Shown in pieces: positions 1-9,672 of a stretch of DNA of 26,026 nucleotides; the first letter of the stretch is position 1; each line of letters opens with the position of its first letter. The stretch lies in the IMG/VR virus record IMGVR_UViG_3300048838_000164, positions 1 through 26,026 of that record; one strand, given 5' to 3'. Source of the stretch: a virus. The notes beneath the pieces were generated by a model. The model saw only the letters and a list, made by a program, of their open reading frames with translations, made no database searches and was not told the origin of the DNA. A program made the position numbers and the translations under genes.

Positions 1-1833
1 CGAGCCGATCATTGGAACCATAATGCCGTTCTTTTTGTAATTAATGAATTTGTTATTTCTTATCAAAATCGAGGTTAGGTAAGTCGATCCATCGTCTAAT
101 GAAGACACAATGATGCTACCTGTTATCGGCGTCCCATGCGTGTCGTTGCCAAGACTGGATGTATCGCCGCTTTCTTCTATGACGTTTGACTCGATAGTTA
201 CATTCCATGAGCAGATTTGGTCATAAGTCCCACAATAGTAAAGCGCAACCCCGTTATAAAAATGGTTCCCGCTTATTAATAGGTGTCCAACTGCTCGATG
301 CACACCGTACGTGCAGCCTGTCATGTAGTTATTGCTAAACACGCCGCGAATCTTTTTAGAAGTTGCAGCTGTGCAATAAAAACAGCTAGTAACCGCGTCA
401 AAATAGTTCCTTTCAGCTATGACTTGATTGCCTGAAAGCGAGCCATATGTCACACCATCCGTATGAAAAGCCTCATAGAAGATGCCGTACAATGCTGATT
501 TAACTTTGTTATTTTCAAATATGAAGAAGTTACCAACATCTGTTTTGAGTGCGTAATATTGTAATGTTTCAAACGTATTTCCCGATACGATAAGATTGTC
601 GGAATACGCACTTATGCCGTCAGACGTCAACCCGCATTCTACGTCATAGCAATGGTTGTTAATAAATTTGCACCGACCAGCGCCTGTAGTTATCTGGAAA
701 CAAGGATATGTTGCTGAAGATGACGGGCCCCTTGCTCTGCCTGTAAAATAGCAAGAGTCAATGACTACGCCTTGAGCATTTGATGTTGCCGTGGTGTTTG
801 AGTATGTCTGGTTTATAAATCTACATCGGTAGGCCTTACCAAACGTCACGCTTGACCCTGACCACGAGATATAAACGTTGTCCATTACTGCATTGATGAC
901 CTGTCCATTTACGTTGCTGAACGAGATGGCAGAGTTTGACAGTGCCGCCGATGAAATAGTTCCGCCGCGCATATCTATGGTGATTGCCTTTGTTATCACC
1001 TGTATACCGGAAAATAGATAATCGTCGTCCGGGTGACCATACAAAGTCGCTCCGTCAGAAAGCAGTGTATTCGCTGCACTAAGCAGCGCATCAGTATCTG
1101 TAGCGCCATCACCAACAGCCCCTAATGCACGGAAGCTGGTATTTCCGTTATCAAGCCGCAACGTCGCATAAAGCCCGCTAGCAGCCAGAAAGATAACGTC
1201 ATAACCATTAGCCGTGCCTGAGCTGGACAAGTCCCACGTTGAATTTGCGCGATCCTTGACCAGGAGCTTTTTTGTCACAGTCAAATCAGCGTCCGCAATC
1301 GCCTGAGCCATAGTGTCATAAGTGACAAGCTCAGAAGAAAAAGTGACATTATTAGCCAGTGAATTCAGCAGCCCGTTCTGAATCTCGCCGCTCGCCCAAT
1401 ACAGCACGCGGCCTTCTTCTGGTTCAGGTAACGCATTGGTGTTGCTGGAGCGATCCAGCGTTTTCGGAAACAGTAGCGCCCGCTGCTCGACAGTGTTGTT
1501 GATCTGCTGGGTGATCATTATCGCGGCGTCAAAGTCTTCATTGACGGTGGCGGCAAGAAAGTCGCCTGCGTTCTGGTAGTCGTAAGCAGTGCGCTCGATG
1601 GTCATGGAGCGAATCAGGATTACTTCTGTATCTGCTGCCGGGGCCGTGGTGAATACGACAGTTCCGCCCGCGTTCACGCCTTCGCCGGTGACGGTGTAAC
1701 CAGACGTTTGCAGCACGTCATTGAGATAGACTTCAAGGTGATCGGTGTCAAGGATTTTGAACTGATAGGCGAATGTGGTGGTCGCGCCGTTGGCGGTGTG
1801 GACGTTCTGCGGGGTCTGATCTGGTACGGTCAT
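1..1833 (-). CDS. Tailspike / tail fibre, T7-type anchor plus beta-helix (3' end outside window)
   Basis: This is the receptor-binding tail protein. The frame is open for 611 codons from ATG at 1833 to the window edge without a stop, so the C-terminus is missing. A GAGG lies 7 nt before the ATG. Residues about 1-110 (starting MTVPDQTPQNVHTANG, with FAYQF and a GYTV beta-strand region) resemble the T7 gp17 N-terminal domain, which anchors the fibre to the tail. After a short linker, GAVGDGATDTDALL marks the usual start of a pectate-lyase-type right-handed beta-helix. Asn/Gly-rich turns follow (for example FINNHCYD, IVSGNTFE, ISGNHFY). Such a helix suggests depolymerase or glycan-binding activity, but no catalytic residues can be assigned here. 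The distal coding region is much richer in A+T than the rest of the window (20 G/C in bases 1-60), which points to exchange of the receptor-binding part. It lies 35 nt downstream of terL. Confidence 0.88.
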   Translation of the reverse strand, partial: MTVPDQTPQNVHTANGATTTFAYQFKILDTDHLEVYLNDVLQTSGYTVTGEGVNAGGTVVFTTAPAADTEVILIRSMTIERTAYDYQNAGDFLAATVNEDFDAAIMITQQINNTVEQRALLFPKTLDRSSNTNALPEPEEGRVLYWASGEIQNGLLNSLANNVTFSSELVTYDTMAQAIADADLTVTKKLLVKDRANSTWDLSSSGTANGYDVIFLAASGLYATLRLDNGNTSFRALGAVGDGATDTDALLSAANTLLSDGATLYGHPDDDYLFSGIQVITKAITIDMRGGTISSAALSNSAISFSNVNGQVINAVMDNVYISWSGSSVTFGKAYRCRFINQTYSNTTATSNAQGVVIDSCYFTGRARGPSSSATYPCFQITTGAGRCKFINNHCYDVECGLTSDGISAYSDNLIVSGNTFETLQYYALKTDVGNFFIFENNKVKSALYGIFYEAFHTDGVTYGSLSGNQVIAERNYFDAVTSCFYCTAATSKKIRGVFSNNYMTGCTYGVHRAVGHLLISGNHFYNGVALYYCGTYDQICSWNVTIESNVIEESGDTSSLGNDTHGTPITGSIIVSSLDDGSTYLTSILIRNNKFINYKKNGIMVPMIGS

Positions 1834-1868
1834 GGCGCGGCCTCGAATCAGGCGGCGCTCGTGTCCGC

Positions 1869-3470
1869 CTAGTAATCGGTCTGGACTTCAATTAGTCCGT
1901 CATTTGGTCGCCAATTTTCCCGTTGTTGGGTAGCTGGATTCCCCACTGTTTTGCCGATCCGCACCGGTGTGGCGGCAATTGCGCCCGCGCCCGAGTCGAG
2001 ATAATCGTCTGGCTGTTCTTTCACTTCCGGGTTCCACTCGATCATCTGATCCCACATCGGTCCGTTCAGAACATCGACATGCGCCCACAAATAACCGGAA
2101 TCCATCGGCGCTTCGAAGGCGTCCAGGATTCGCTTGTTCTTGTTCGTTGTCTGGAAATTCTCACGGACGGCGCAGCCGGTTCCCTTCAGATGCTTTTTCA
2201 AGATGACAGGAACGTGACCGCCGGGGCCGTTGGTTTCGACTTCAACGCATGGAATCAGGTACTGAACAGCCAGCTCCCGGATCCGCTTGCATTGCTGATC
2301 GATGTCGCCTTCAAGGCCTTCGCATACATGCCAGTACAGATAGCCCTTCTCGTCGGTCAGCATCAGAGAAAATGCGCTGGCATCGCTGGTGATCTTGCCG
2401 AGTGCACAGTCCCAATACGCGATTGCTCCAACCAGGCGCACGTTGCCAAGGTATAGGCCTATCGTTTTGTTTGCTGCATGAATTCGCGGCTGTACGTCGT
2501 AGGGGATGATGCGCTCAGGATTCAATCGGATGTCTCCCACTGGTTTTGCGTGCAGCTGGTACTGGCTGTCCCATTCGTTGTGCGTGTTGCACTCGCGGCG
2601 GCGCAGGCCCATTTCCTCCGATGTGAAGCGCTCAGGCCAGGCGTTGCCCGCGTAGCAGTCGATTCGCACGCCGTTGTGGTCGGCCTTGAAGGTGATTTTG
2701 TTGTCCTTCCAGGTGTAATCCTTTCCGGCTTCCAGAACCTTGGTGTATTTGCCGATCCCGGCAAAGACAATCTCCGGCTTGAACTTCAAGGTGTAGGTCT
2801 GTTTGCCGCTCTTGAAGTCAATCTGGTGTTCGTCAGTGAACAGCGGAATCTTCAGCAGTTGCGCGCCCTTCTCGATCTGCTCATCGTAGATGCTGGCGTG
2901 ACTGTGCGGCGTGCCGATGAAAAGCTTTTTAGCGCCTGGCACTGCGATGTGGATCTGCTCGCTTAATCGATGGCGCAGCTTCTCGCGGTTTTCAGGCGTG
3001 CCGACATTCTTAGGCACTTCGACATCATCGTTTTGGATCTCGTCGGCGCGGCTGGATGTGATGTTGGACAGGATTCCAGCGGCTTGCATAGACGGGTTGC
3101 GCGGGTCGTTATGGCCCGGCACCCAAAAGAACGACACCTCGCCCGTTACAGAGTCTTCGGTGATGTAGTCGCGCGTCAGGGGGTGATTGATCAGAACGTG
3201 CCGAGTGTCGCGGCTGGTCTTGAATGCCGTGGTGTTCTGGTCGCCCTGGTGCAGTATTCGGTACGTTGGGTCGATGTAGTAGGCCCAAGCGTTGTACACA
3301 GCCAGCAGCGTCGATTTGCCTACGCCCCGGAACACCTCAAGCACAGCCAAGCGCCCGCGCGTTTCCAGAAAATTGCATATGCCGATGTGAATGTCGGGGA
3401 CGGTCCAGCCCTGTCGCGCCGCCCATAGCAAGAAGAACGCGACAAAGCCGACCCTGTCATTTTGCGCCAT
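1869..3470 (-). CDS. terL: Terminase large subunit (T7 gp19-like packaging ATPase/nuclease)
   Basis: This is the DNA-packaging motor and genome-cutting nuclease, 533 aa. The ATPase domain has a Walker A at residues 47-54 (FRGVGKST), a Walker B at about 144-151 (EIQNDDVE, preceded by SSRAD as in T7 gp19) and a coupling motif at 184-188 (FIGTP). The RNase H-like nuclease domain has candidate metal ligands D353 (YWDCALG), E410/E412 (VEVETNG) and D492 (YLDSGAGA). Length and motif spacing fit the T7 gp19 family, whose members often make genomes with direct terminal repeats. Residues about 214-277 form an extra beta-rich stretch (KDYTWKDNKITFK) between the two domains. ATG at 3470 overlaps the end of the small-subunit gene by 14 nt. 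SD-like AGAAG lies upstream. Confidence 0.96.
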   Translation of the reverse strand: MAQNDRVGFVAFFLLWAARQGWTVPDIHIGICNFLETRGRLAVLEVFRGVGKSTLLAVYNAWAYYIDPTYRILHQGDQNTTAFKTSRDTRHVLINHPLTRDYITEDSVTGEVSFFWVPGHNDPRNPSMQAAGILSNITSSRADEIQNDDVEVPKNVGTPENREKLRHRLSEQIHIAVPGAKKLFIGTPHSHASIYDEQIEKGAQLLKIPLFTDEHQIDFKSGKQTYTLKFKPEIVFAGIGKYTKVLEAGKDYTWKDNKITFKADHNGVRIDCYAGNAWPERFTSEEMGLRRRECNTHNEWDSQYQLHAKPVGDIRLNPERIIPYDVQPRIHAANKTIGLYLGNVRLVGAIAYWDCALGKITSDASAFSLMLTDEKGYLYWHVCEGLEGDIDQQCKRIRELAVQYLIPCVEVETNGPGGHVPVILKKHLKGTGCAVRENFQTTNKNKRILDAFEAPMDSGYLWAHVDVLNGPMWDQMIEWNPEVKEQPDDYLDSGAGAIAATPVRIGKTVGNPATQQRENWRPNDGLIEVQTDY

Positions 3471-3807
3471 TCGCGAAACGCTTCTGGAATTTCACCAGCT
3501 GGGCACGGCCTCGCTTCTCGGCATCCTTGATCAGCTTATCGAGCTGATCATCGTCGTCGTTGCTGGCTCCCAGTATCCCGGAAATGTGCGATTCTGGCCG
3601 CACCTGCATGGTGATGACCTTGTTCAGCAGTGTGGCCGTGGCGGCGGCGTCCTTCTTGCACCAATACCGGTTGCCGCGCTCTTCCTGCGTCATCTCGCTT
3701 GGCTTCATCCCGGCACCAGGCCAATCATCCGGATCAGCCTCCGCGATGAACGCATCCGCAAGCCGCTCGCTTAAATCTTTCAGCTTCTGGATCTGGTCTT
3801 CTCTCAT
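3457..3807 (-). CDS. terS: Putative terminase small subunit
   Basis: This 116-aa protein is encoded directly before and overlapping terL, so DNA recognition for packaging is its likely job. ATG at 3807 overlaps the stop of the upstream ejection-protein gene as ATGA. An open frame 12 codons longer would reach into that gene and is less likely. The N-terminus (MREDQIQKLKDLSERLADAFIA) is helical. A middle NRYWCKKDAAATATLL segment is followed by an acidic Asp run (NDDDDQLDKLI) and a basic C-terminal tail (EKRGRAQLVKFQKRF). No textbook helix-turn-helix is obvious, so the assignment rests on position, size and charge distribution. Confidence 0.65.
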   Translation of the reverse strand: MREDQIQKLKDLSERLADAFIAEADPDDWPGAGMKPSEMTQEERGNRYWCKKDAAATATLLNKVITMQVRPESHISGILGASNDDDDQLDKLIKDAEKRGRAQLVKFQKRFANGAK

Positions 3808-6098
3808 TGCATAGCCTCCGGTGTAACCTCTCCTGGTTTCCACCAGTAATCTTGCCCGTACTCCTTGCGTCGTTTCCTCACTATTTTGTTGAAGCGCTTC
3901 TGAGCGTCCGGATCCACCAGCATTTCAAGCTGATCAAACAGCGCATTGGTAAACAGGTGCGTTTGCCAGATGTCAGGCGTGTAGCGGTTCACATAGTTGA
4001 CGGTCTCACCAAGGACGTTGGTTTCCTCCCCTCGCACGGCCTGCTGAAGATTGCCCAGCGTGAGCTGTGCGGTCTTGTCGATCAGCTCGCCCGTGGGGCC
4101 GGTGAACGTCTGAACGAGCCCGCCGCCAAATCGGTTTTGATCCGAGAATATCAGATCCCCAAAAATGCCCAGCCCGCCACCTTGAGCAATCGACGCGGCA
4201 ATAAACTTTTTATCCATTGGCCGAGGCTCACGACCTGCAGCAACGTCCTTCATCTGCAACGCCACCGCACCCAAAACGGTCGTAGTGGCTCCCAGCGCGG
4301 CGATGTAGCGCAGTTTGTCGGTCAGCGTGGCCTGGTTCGCGATGCGGTAAAAGTGCGTCATGATGATCGTGGCCGGGAATGATTTCAGCATCCAAGCAGA
4401 GCGCCAGACTTGCCCCTCGATGGATGCACGCCCGAGCCCCCAGTTTGTCAGCGCGCGCACGTTGGCATCAGGCGATGGCACCGCAAAGTCAGTTTCGCTC
4501 ATGATCATCTGGTGAAACTTCACGCCGCCCGGCTGGGTCATGTCGGCAAAGCGCGCGCCTTTGAAGTCCAGCGGAGTGGATACCCTGAAGGCGTCCCAAT
4601 CTTCCGGCGTGATCCCGTAGGTTTTGAAGGCTCGCAGCAGGTTGTCGTCAAGCTCGTCGAATTGCTTGCCGAAGTTTTCCGCCAGCATCGATCCGAATTC
4701 CATGCCAAAGGCTTTGCGGCCGGCATCGGTCCAGGGTGACAACAGCGAGGCGCGCATGACGCCTTCGGCCACCTTGGCAGACGCCCCGACGCCGTAGACG
4801 TCCGCGTATCGGTTCGCGGCATTGACTCGCCCGATCATGGCATCGGCAAGCAGGCCCATCTTCACGCCAAACACCTGCGCCTCTTCATTGGTCATCAGCT
4901 GCATGTGACGCTTCAGCACTTTGAAGGCCGGGATCCCGTTGTATTTTGACGTGATCGCTTGAAAGCCAATATCCGACACGGCAGACAAAAACGCCTTGCC
5001 CAGCGTGGAAGCGGTCAACAGGTTGCGCGTGGTCTGCATGAAGTCAGCGAGGCCCGTCATTTCGCCCTCGCTGGTCTTGCCGCTGACGTTGTTGTAAACC
5101 GCTTTGGCAAAGCGCTCCTGGTAGCCCTTCAGCTTTTCGGTTTTCTTCACCTGGTTCAGCAGTGCGTCAAACGTGGATTGCGGCGAAGGCCCGAAGGTTT
5201 CCATCAGGCCGATATCGTTGGCCATCATGTCAACGTGATCGGTCAGCGTGGCGAAGATGTCACCGCGCCCGAATTCCTTTTGATACTCCATCCAGCTTGC
5301 CGCGTCCTTGAAGTACAAGAAGCGCCGCTCCGAATGCTTGCGCGCCAGCTTCTTGCCGAGCCGCGGCACGGTCAGATCCTTGGTTTTGTTCAGGCCGCGC
5401 GTGGTGATCGTTTCAAAAACATAGTCCAGCGCATTTTCAAGTTCCTGCGGGCTCAGTGGCTTGCCTGAATCGTCAAGCATCTGCGCCGGGTCCAGCTTCG
5501 TCCGGATGCTGTCTTTCCATTTCTCAAGGCCTGCCGCCTCAACTGCGCGCGCCTCATGATTCTGCGGCATCAGGTAGCGATCGTTTTTGCTGATTGATCC
5601 ACCCTTGGCGTTGAAGTCCAGCCGCATCTGCTCAAGCGTTTCGTGCCACTGCTTGGCAAACTGCATCAGGTCCGGATCGTCTACCGTTTCGCCATAGATC
5701 GCGCGCACCAGCTTGCCCAAGCCTTCGGAGTCCTGCGAGAAACCGAGCTTGCGCGTTCTGAAGCGTTGCAGCATGTCGGCCAGCTGGGCATGGTATCGGG
5801 CCGCGTGATACTTCTGGCGGTATTCGACATTCGCATAGCCTGCCACGCCTGTCCGGTCCTTGGTCAGCAGAGCCAACACTCCGGCATAGCCGCCTTCTGG
5901 GTGCGTACTCGCCAGCTCCCAGGCTTTCGACAGTCTCACCGCCTGAATTGCCGTCTCGCGCTTTTGCCGCGTCAGTGAGGCCACAATGTTTTCCAGTTCC
6001 GCTTCCGGATCCTGCGCAGCAATCAGCTGGTTTGCAGTTTGCCGGGTAATCTTGCCGGACTGCTGAGCGATGTTGATGCAATGTGCGAATGACGCCAT
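3804..6098 (-). CDS. Large internal virion / DNA-ejection protein (T7 gp16 position)
   Basis: This 764-aa protein is the last and largest of three long genes between the tail tube and terminase, the place of T7 gp16. In T7 such proteins are ejected into the cell envelope and build the DNA conduit. The sequence is mainly helical and charged, with long amphipathic stretches. A central segment is Gly/Ala/Leu-rich (TRNLLTASTLGKAFLSAVSD), and a second hydrophobic segment (YIAALGATTTVLGAVALQM) near residues 610-640 could insert into membrane. No lysozyme or transglycosylase motif like that at the N-terminus of T7 gp16 was seen. ATG at 6098 abuts the upstream TAG, and a strong GGGGAGG lies 8 nt before it. 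Function is inferred from position and composition. Confidence 0.7.
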   Translation of the reverse strand: MASFAHCINIAQQSGKITRQTANQLIAAQDPEAELENIVASLTRQKRETAIQAVRLSKAWELASTHPEGGYAGVLALLTKDRTGVAGYANVEYRQKYHAARYHAQLADMLQRFRTRKLGFSQDSEGLGKLVRAIYGETVDDPDLMQFAKQWHETLEQMRLDFNAKGGSISKNDRYLMPQNHEARAVEAAGLEKWKDSIRTKLDPAQMLDDSGKPLSPQELENALDYVFETITTRGLNKTKDLTVPRLGKKLARKHSERRFLYFKDAASWMEYQKEFGRGDIFATLTDHVDMMANDIGLMETFGPSPQSTFDALLNQVKKTEKLKGYQERFAKAVYNNVSGKTSEGEMTGLADFMQTTRNLLTASTLGKAFLSAVSDIGFQAITSKYNGIPAFKVLKRHMQLMTNEEAQVFGVKMGLLADAMIGRVNAANRYADVYGVGASAKVAEGVMRASLLSPWTDAGRKAFGMEFGSMLAENFGKQFDELDDNLLRAFKTYGITPEDWDAFRVSTPLDFKGARFADMTQPGGVKFHQMIMSETDFAVPSPDANVRALTNWGLGRASIEGQVWRSAWMLKSFPATIIMTHFYRIANQATLTDKLRYIAALGATTTVLGAVALQMKDVAAGREPRPMDKKFIAASIAQGGGLGIFGDLIFSDQNRFGGGLVQTFTGPTGELIDKTAQLTLGNLQQAVRGEETNVLGETVNYVNRYTPDIWQTHLFTNALFDQLEMLVDPDAQKRFNKIVRKRRKEYGQDYWWKPGEVTPEAMQ

Positions 6099-7733
6099 CT
6101 ATGCCGCCTCCCCTATGACGCAAGTCAGCACGGACTCAAGGCCGGTCAGCTCGTCGTCGAATTCTTTTATCAGGTCAGCGGCGTTGATCTGCTCGCCATC
6201 AATTTCGATCAGTGGATTTTTCAGCGCTCGATAGGCCTCAAGATCTGCGTCATAGGCTTCAGCAAGTCCGCTCCTTTCCAGATAGTCACGCTCGCGCGCG
6301 GAAATTGTCTGCGGTGCCGTCTTACGAGTCGCCGGTGGTTCGGCATACATGTCAGCGGTTTTCTGCGGTCCTGCGTATTCCTGCGCGCGCTTGTCCAGCT
6401 CTTGGATAAAATCGACATCTCGCTTTACAAGAGCTTCAGAAATTCGCTGATGAATGATCTTCTGGTATTTTACCGGGATGATGCCTTGGTCGATTCTGGC
6501 AAGGTCTGCCCGCGCTTCTGCTGCGGTTTCGTGCAGGCTTATTTTGCGCTCAATGATGGCGAGTCGTGACTTGAAGACATCAACCTCTTCAGCATAAGCG
6601 CCGTCAACTAAGCGGCGCGCCTCTTCCTTCTGCGCGCGCGCCTTCATCCTTGGGTTTTCGGCCTTCACTTTTGCTACCGCTTCGGCAAAGTCTTCTGGTG
6701 TTGGCTTCTGTACTTGCGTCAGCTCGTATTCAAGGTGATTTTTCTCCGCTCGTAGCGCCTTCAGGTCGCCCCGGCTCAGCACTTCACCAGCGATCGGCAT
6801 CAGCTCTTCATCAGCCTGACGCAAAACAGAATCCTGAATGCCGAGGATTTCGCTTCTTGCTTCTGCAAGCGCTTTGGCCTCGATGCCAGCGCGATCAATA
6901 TCAGGCAGCGCGCCGGACTTTTCAGCACTTTCCAGCGTGGCCGCCATGCGCTCAAGGTAGGCCAGTGATGCGTCAACATCTTTGGAGGGTGGCAGCTCTT
7001 TCGAGTAGCCTATAACACGGCGTAACCAACCAGACACACCAGCAGCGGCACCACCCACCACTGCTGCGCCCCCTGCTGCAAAAGCAATGTTAGCCAGAGC
7101 ATCACCGGCGCTGTAGGGTGAATCAATATCCTTTTTATGCGCGTATACAAAGCCTTGAAGCCCAAGCTCTACCGCCCCTTCGATGACCGCCGCATTGCGC
7201 GCAGCCAGAGCCACACGCCCCAGCGTTGTGAGTGATTTGCCGACCGTGACCGGCGCCGCGATGCCGACCGTGGCAATGTTCAGCGGGTCGAGCATGTAGC
7301 CGGTCATTGCGCCAAGAAATTGCGCCGTTCCGGATCCGCGCGCCTGAACGCCCTGCGCATACTCGCGCCGCTGGCGCAGCATCTCGTTTCGTTCTTCATG
7401 CAGCACGGTATCGGGCTTGATGTTCGGATCGTTCAGATCCTGGGCAATCCGGTCATAGTCTACTGCTCCCGATGTAGCTTGGCCTGGTCGACCGGTCACG
7501 CGCTTTCGATAGGGTTCCGGGTTGATCTCGCCGGTTTTGATGCGCTCATCAATCAGCCGGTTTCTGGTTTCGTAGCCTTCGCGGTTCAGCAGCGTGGATA
7601 TGATCAGCTCTTCGTCAATCACCTGCCCGACCGAGGCGTCAAAGGTTTCACCGAATTCTGTTTCCGGCTGGAACTCATACCGGCCAAACTGCTGAAGCGT
7701 GGCGCGCATGTTGGCCTCATTTATAAGCGGCAT
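6099..7733 (-). CDS. Internal virion / ejection protein with Gly-Ala membrane segment
   Basis: This protein is 544 aa from ATG at 7733 (MPLINEANMRATLQQF). That start has AGGAAG 6 nt upstream. A frame extension to 7808 overlaps the upstream gene further and looks spurious. Around residues 140-250 there are hydrophobic, Gly/Ala-rich stretches (MTGYMLDPLNIATVGIAAPV and AFAAGGAAVVGGAAAGVSGW) of a kind that could form membrane helices. The C-terminal half is charged and coiled-coil-like (LKALRAEKNHLEYELTQVQK, ARAQKEEARRLV). It sits between two other long virion genes in the gp15/gp16 region of a T7-like order. This suggests a component of the ejected channel or internal core. No enzymatic motif was recognised. 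Confidence 0.65.
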   Translation of the reverse strand: MPLINEANMRATLQQFGRYEFQPETEFGETFDASVGQVIDEELIISTLLNREGYETRNRLIDERIKTGEINPEPYRKRVTGRPGQATSGAVDYDRIAQDLNDPNIKPDTVLHEERNEMLRQRREYAQGVQARGSGTAQFLGAMTGYMLDPLNIATVGIAAPVTVGKSLTTLGRVALAARNAAVIEGAVELGLQGFVYAHKKDIDSPYSAGDALANIAFAAGGAAVVGGAAAGVSGWLRRVIGYSKELPPSKDVDASLAYLERMAATLESAEKSGALPDIDRAGIEAKALAEARSEILGIQDSVLRQADEELMPIAGEVLSRGDLKALRAEKNHLEYELTQVQKPTPEDFAEAVAKVKAENPRMKARAQKEEARRLVDGAYAEEVDVFKSRLAIIERKISLHETAAEARADLARIDQGIIPVKYQKIIHQRISEALVKRDVDFIQELDKRAQEYAGPQKTADMYAEPPATRKTAPQTISARERDYLERSGLAEAYDADLEAYRALKNPLIEIDGEQINAADLIKEFDDELTGLESVLTCVIGEAA

Positions 7734-9672
7734 TGGCTCTTCCTTTCGCGCGATTGCTGGACGTTTCGCGCACCCGCTGGCGCTGCTTGTCGAACAGGGT
7801 TTTGTCAAAGGAGAAGGTGAACTCGGTGCCGTCAGGCTTTATCAGCTTCATGCCATCACGCACAGCAATGTAACGATTGGCGCCCACAAAAACGATGGCC
7901 GAATCCTGAATGATCGAGGCGGCCTGCTCGTCACTCATGGACCAGACACCGCCAAAGCGTTTCACCATGTCCGGCGTGAACTCGTCAATGTAGTCCTCGA
8001 AGTCGTCCTGATCGATGCCGCGCGGAAGCTCAACCTTACCGCCGTTCACCTTGCCAATTCCACCGCTCACGGCCTTGATGGATTTCTCAAAGTCGCCGCT
8101 GTCAAAAATCCCGTTTTTGCGCGTGGCGTAATAGTGCGCCAAGGCAGCGTTGATCATGTTGCGCTTGTCGTCGCCCGCGTAAACGCCGCCCGCGTAATCA
8201 TCGAACACAGGCAGATATTCAGAAGATAGCGCCTGCTCTGTGGTTTTGTTGGCAATGATGTTCTGGCCCTCGAAAATGGCAGACATCACTTGCCGGTCAC
8301 CAATGGCCCCGGCCATGGCAAAAAGCCCGGCGTTCTGCTTGTCGAGCTGCTCCCACACCTTGGTAGATGATCCTAGCGCCAGCGCCAGACTGGTTTTCTC
8401 CTTCGGCGTCATGACCTTCAAGCCCTGCACCAGAACGTCAGCCTCTTGGCTGGTCAGTGGTGAAACGGGCTTGCCATAGTGCGATGTCAGGTAGTCGGCC
8501 TGTTTCAGTCGCACGCCAATGGCTTCGCTCAACGCCTGCGGATTGCTGAAATCCATCTGGACAGGCTCAACCAGGCGCTGCTCGATTCCGAACTGCATGC
8601 CATCTTTTGAGACTTCGCGCTCAATGGTTTCCTCCGCTACCTGAAACGCCTTCAACTGCTCAGCATTGCCAACGCCAGTCACTTGGGGCAGCAAGCTGTC
8701 ACGCGCCGACTTGGGCAAGCGCACAAACTGCGCCGCGTTCTTGGCTGTTGTGACCGCTTCCAATTCATCAGCGCCAAGCCGTTGCGCGCTGGATAGCGCG
8801 GCCTGATACTCTTCCGGCTTAACATCCATGCCGATCTGGAAAGCAAGAACTGTATCTTTAACCAGCTCCTTGTCTCCTTGCTCGGTCAGCTTCTTGGCCT
8901 TCTCGGCATTCACAGCAATATCTGTTTGCGCGGCAATCCTGAAGCGTTCGCGCTCTTCAGGCTCCAGGCTTGGATAGGCGTCGCCGCTCAGCTTTTCCAG
9001 TGCATCGGCTGGGTCTTTGCCAATGTCGCGCGTGACTTCGGCGCGGTTCAGTTCATGGCGGAATCGCTGCTTTCTGTCAGTTGCTTCGGCTTCGGTGTAG
9101 GTGCCCTCTTCCACGCCGCGCATGATCACCCGATCAGCCCTGGCGATGCCGTCTTCATAGTCGCCGGTTTGAGCGGTCATGCTGGCGATTTCGGGCAGCA
9201 TCAGGTCACGTCGCGCGCGGTTGGTTTCGAGCTGGCCATTAAAAGAGCGCTGCTTTATTGCCTCGCCGTTTCTGAATACCTGGGCATCAATGGCCTGCTT
9301 GAATTCCTTCAGCCCCTCCGGATCGTCCTTGAAGCGCTCGCCGTGGATCTTGTATTGCTCTTCAACGAAAGCGTTGTATCGGGTGTTGTGCGTGCTGAAG
9401 TCGGAGTCGCGCTCAAGATCTCCCGCGAAGCTGATGATGGCCTTGGCCGCTTCGGTGCTGGACTCTTCAACCTTGATGTTTCGGTCCTGCTTCTGAATCG
9501 CCTGCTCAAGATCCTGTCCCATCCAATGCAAACGGTTCAGAGCGTCAGCGCCCACCGCGCCAGCTCTCGCAATAGAATCAAGCGCCGCCGTCTGGCCGCC
9601 TGCAGTGGATACGCCTTGATTGATTCGCGCCGTCTGCGTGCCGAGGCCTTCGGCTATTGGTATGCGTGCCAT
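7717..9672 (-). CDS. Internal virion / ejection protein (T7 gp15 position)
   Basis: This protein is 651 aa from ATG at 9672 (MARIPIAEGLGTQTARINQG). The start overlaps the upstream stop as TAATG and has GAAGGTGG about 9 nt before it. A 12-residue longer frame is rejected because it would begin inside the upstream gene. It has a soluble, highly helical, charged composition with few hydrophobic stretches. Long coiled-coil-like runs include IQKQDRNIKVEESSTEAAKA and LKEFKQAIDAQVFRNGEA. Position directly after the gp14-like gene matches T7 gp15, which stacks in the internal core and is ejected into the periplasm. The family is poorly conserved, so the call depends on synteny. Confidence 0.65.
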   Translation of the reverse strand: MARIPIAEGLGTQTARINQGVSTAGGQTAALDSIARAGAVGADALNRLHWMGQDLEQAIQKQDRNIKVEESSTEAAKAIISFAGDLERDSDFSTHNTRYNAFVEEQYKIHGERFKDDPEGLKEFKQAIDAQVFRNGEAIKQRSFNGQLETNRARRDLMLPEIASMTAQTGDYEDGIARADRVIMRGVEEGTYTEAEATDRKQRFRHELNRAEVTRDIGKDPADALEKLSGDAYPSLEPEERERFRIAAQTDIAVNAEKAKKLTEQGDKELVKDTVLAFQIGMDVKPEEYQAALSSAQRLGADELEAVTTAKNAAQFVRLPKSARDSLLPQVTGVGNAEQLKAFQVAEETIEREVSKDGMQFGIEQRLVEPVQMDFSNPQALSEAIGVRLKQADYLTSHYGKPVSPLTSQEADVLVQGLKVMTPKEKTSLALALGSSTKVWEQLDKQNAGLFAMAGAIGDRQVMSAIFEGQNIIANKTTEQALSSEYLPVFDDYAGGVYAGDDKRNMINAALAHYYATRKNGIFDSGDFEKSIKAVSGGIGKVNGGKVELPRGIDQDDFEDYIDEFTPDMVKRFGGVWSMSDEQAASIIQDSAIVFVGANRYIAVRDGMKLIKPDGTEFTFSFDKTLFDKQRQRVRETSSNRAKGRANAAYK

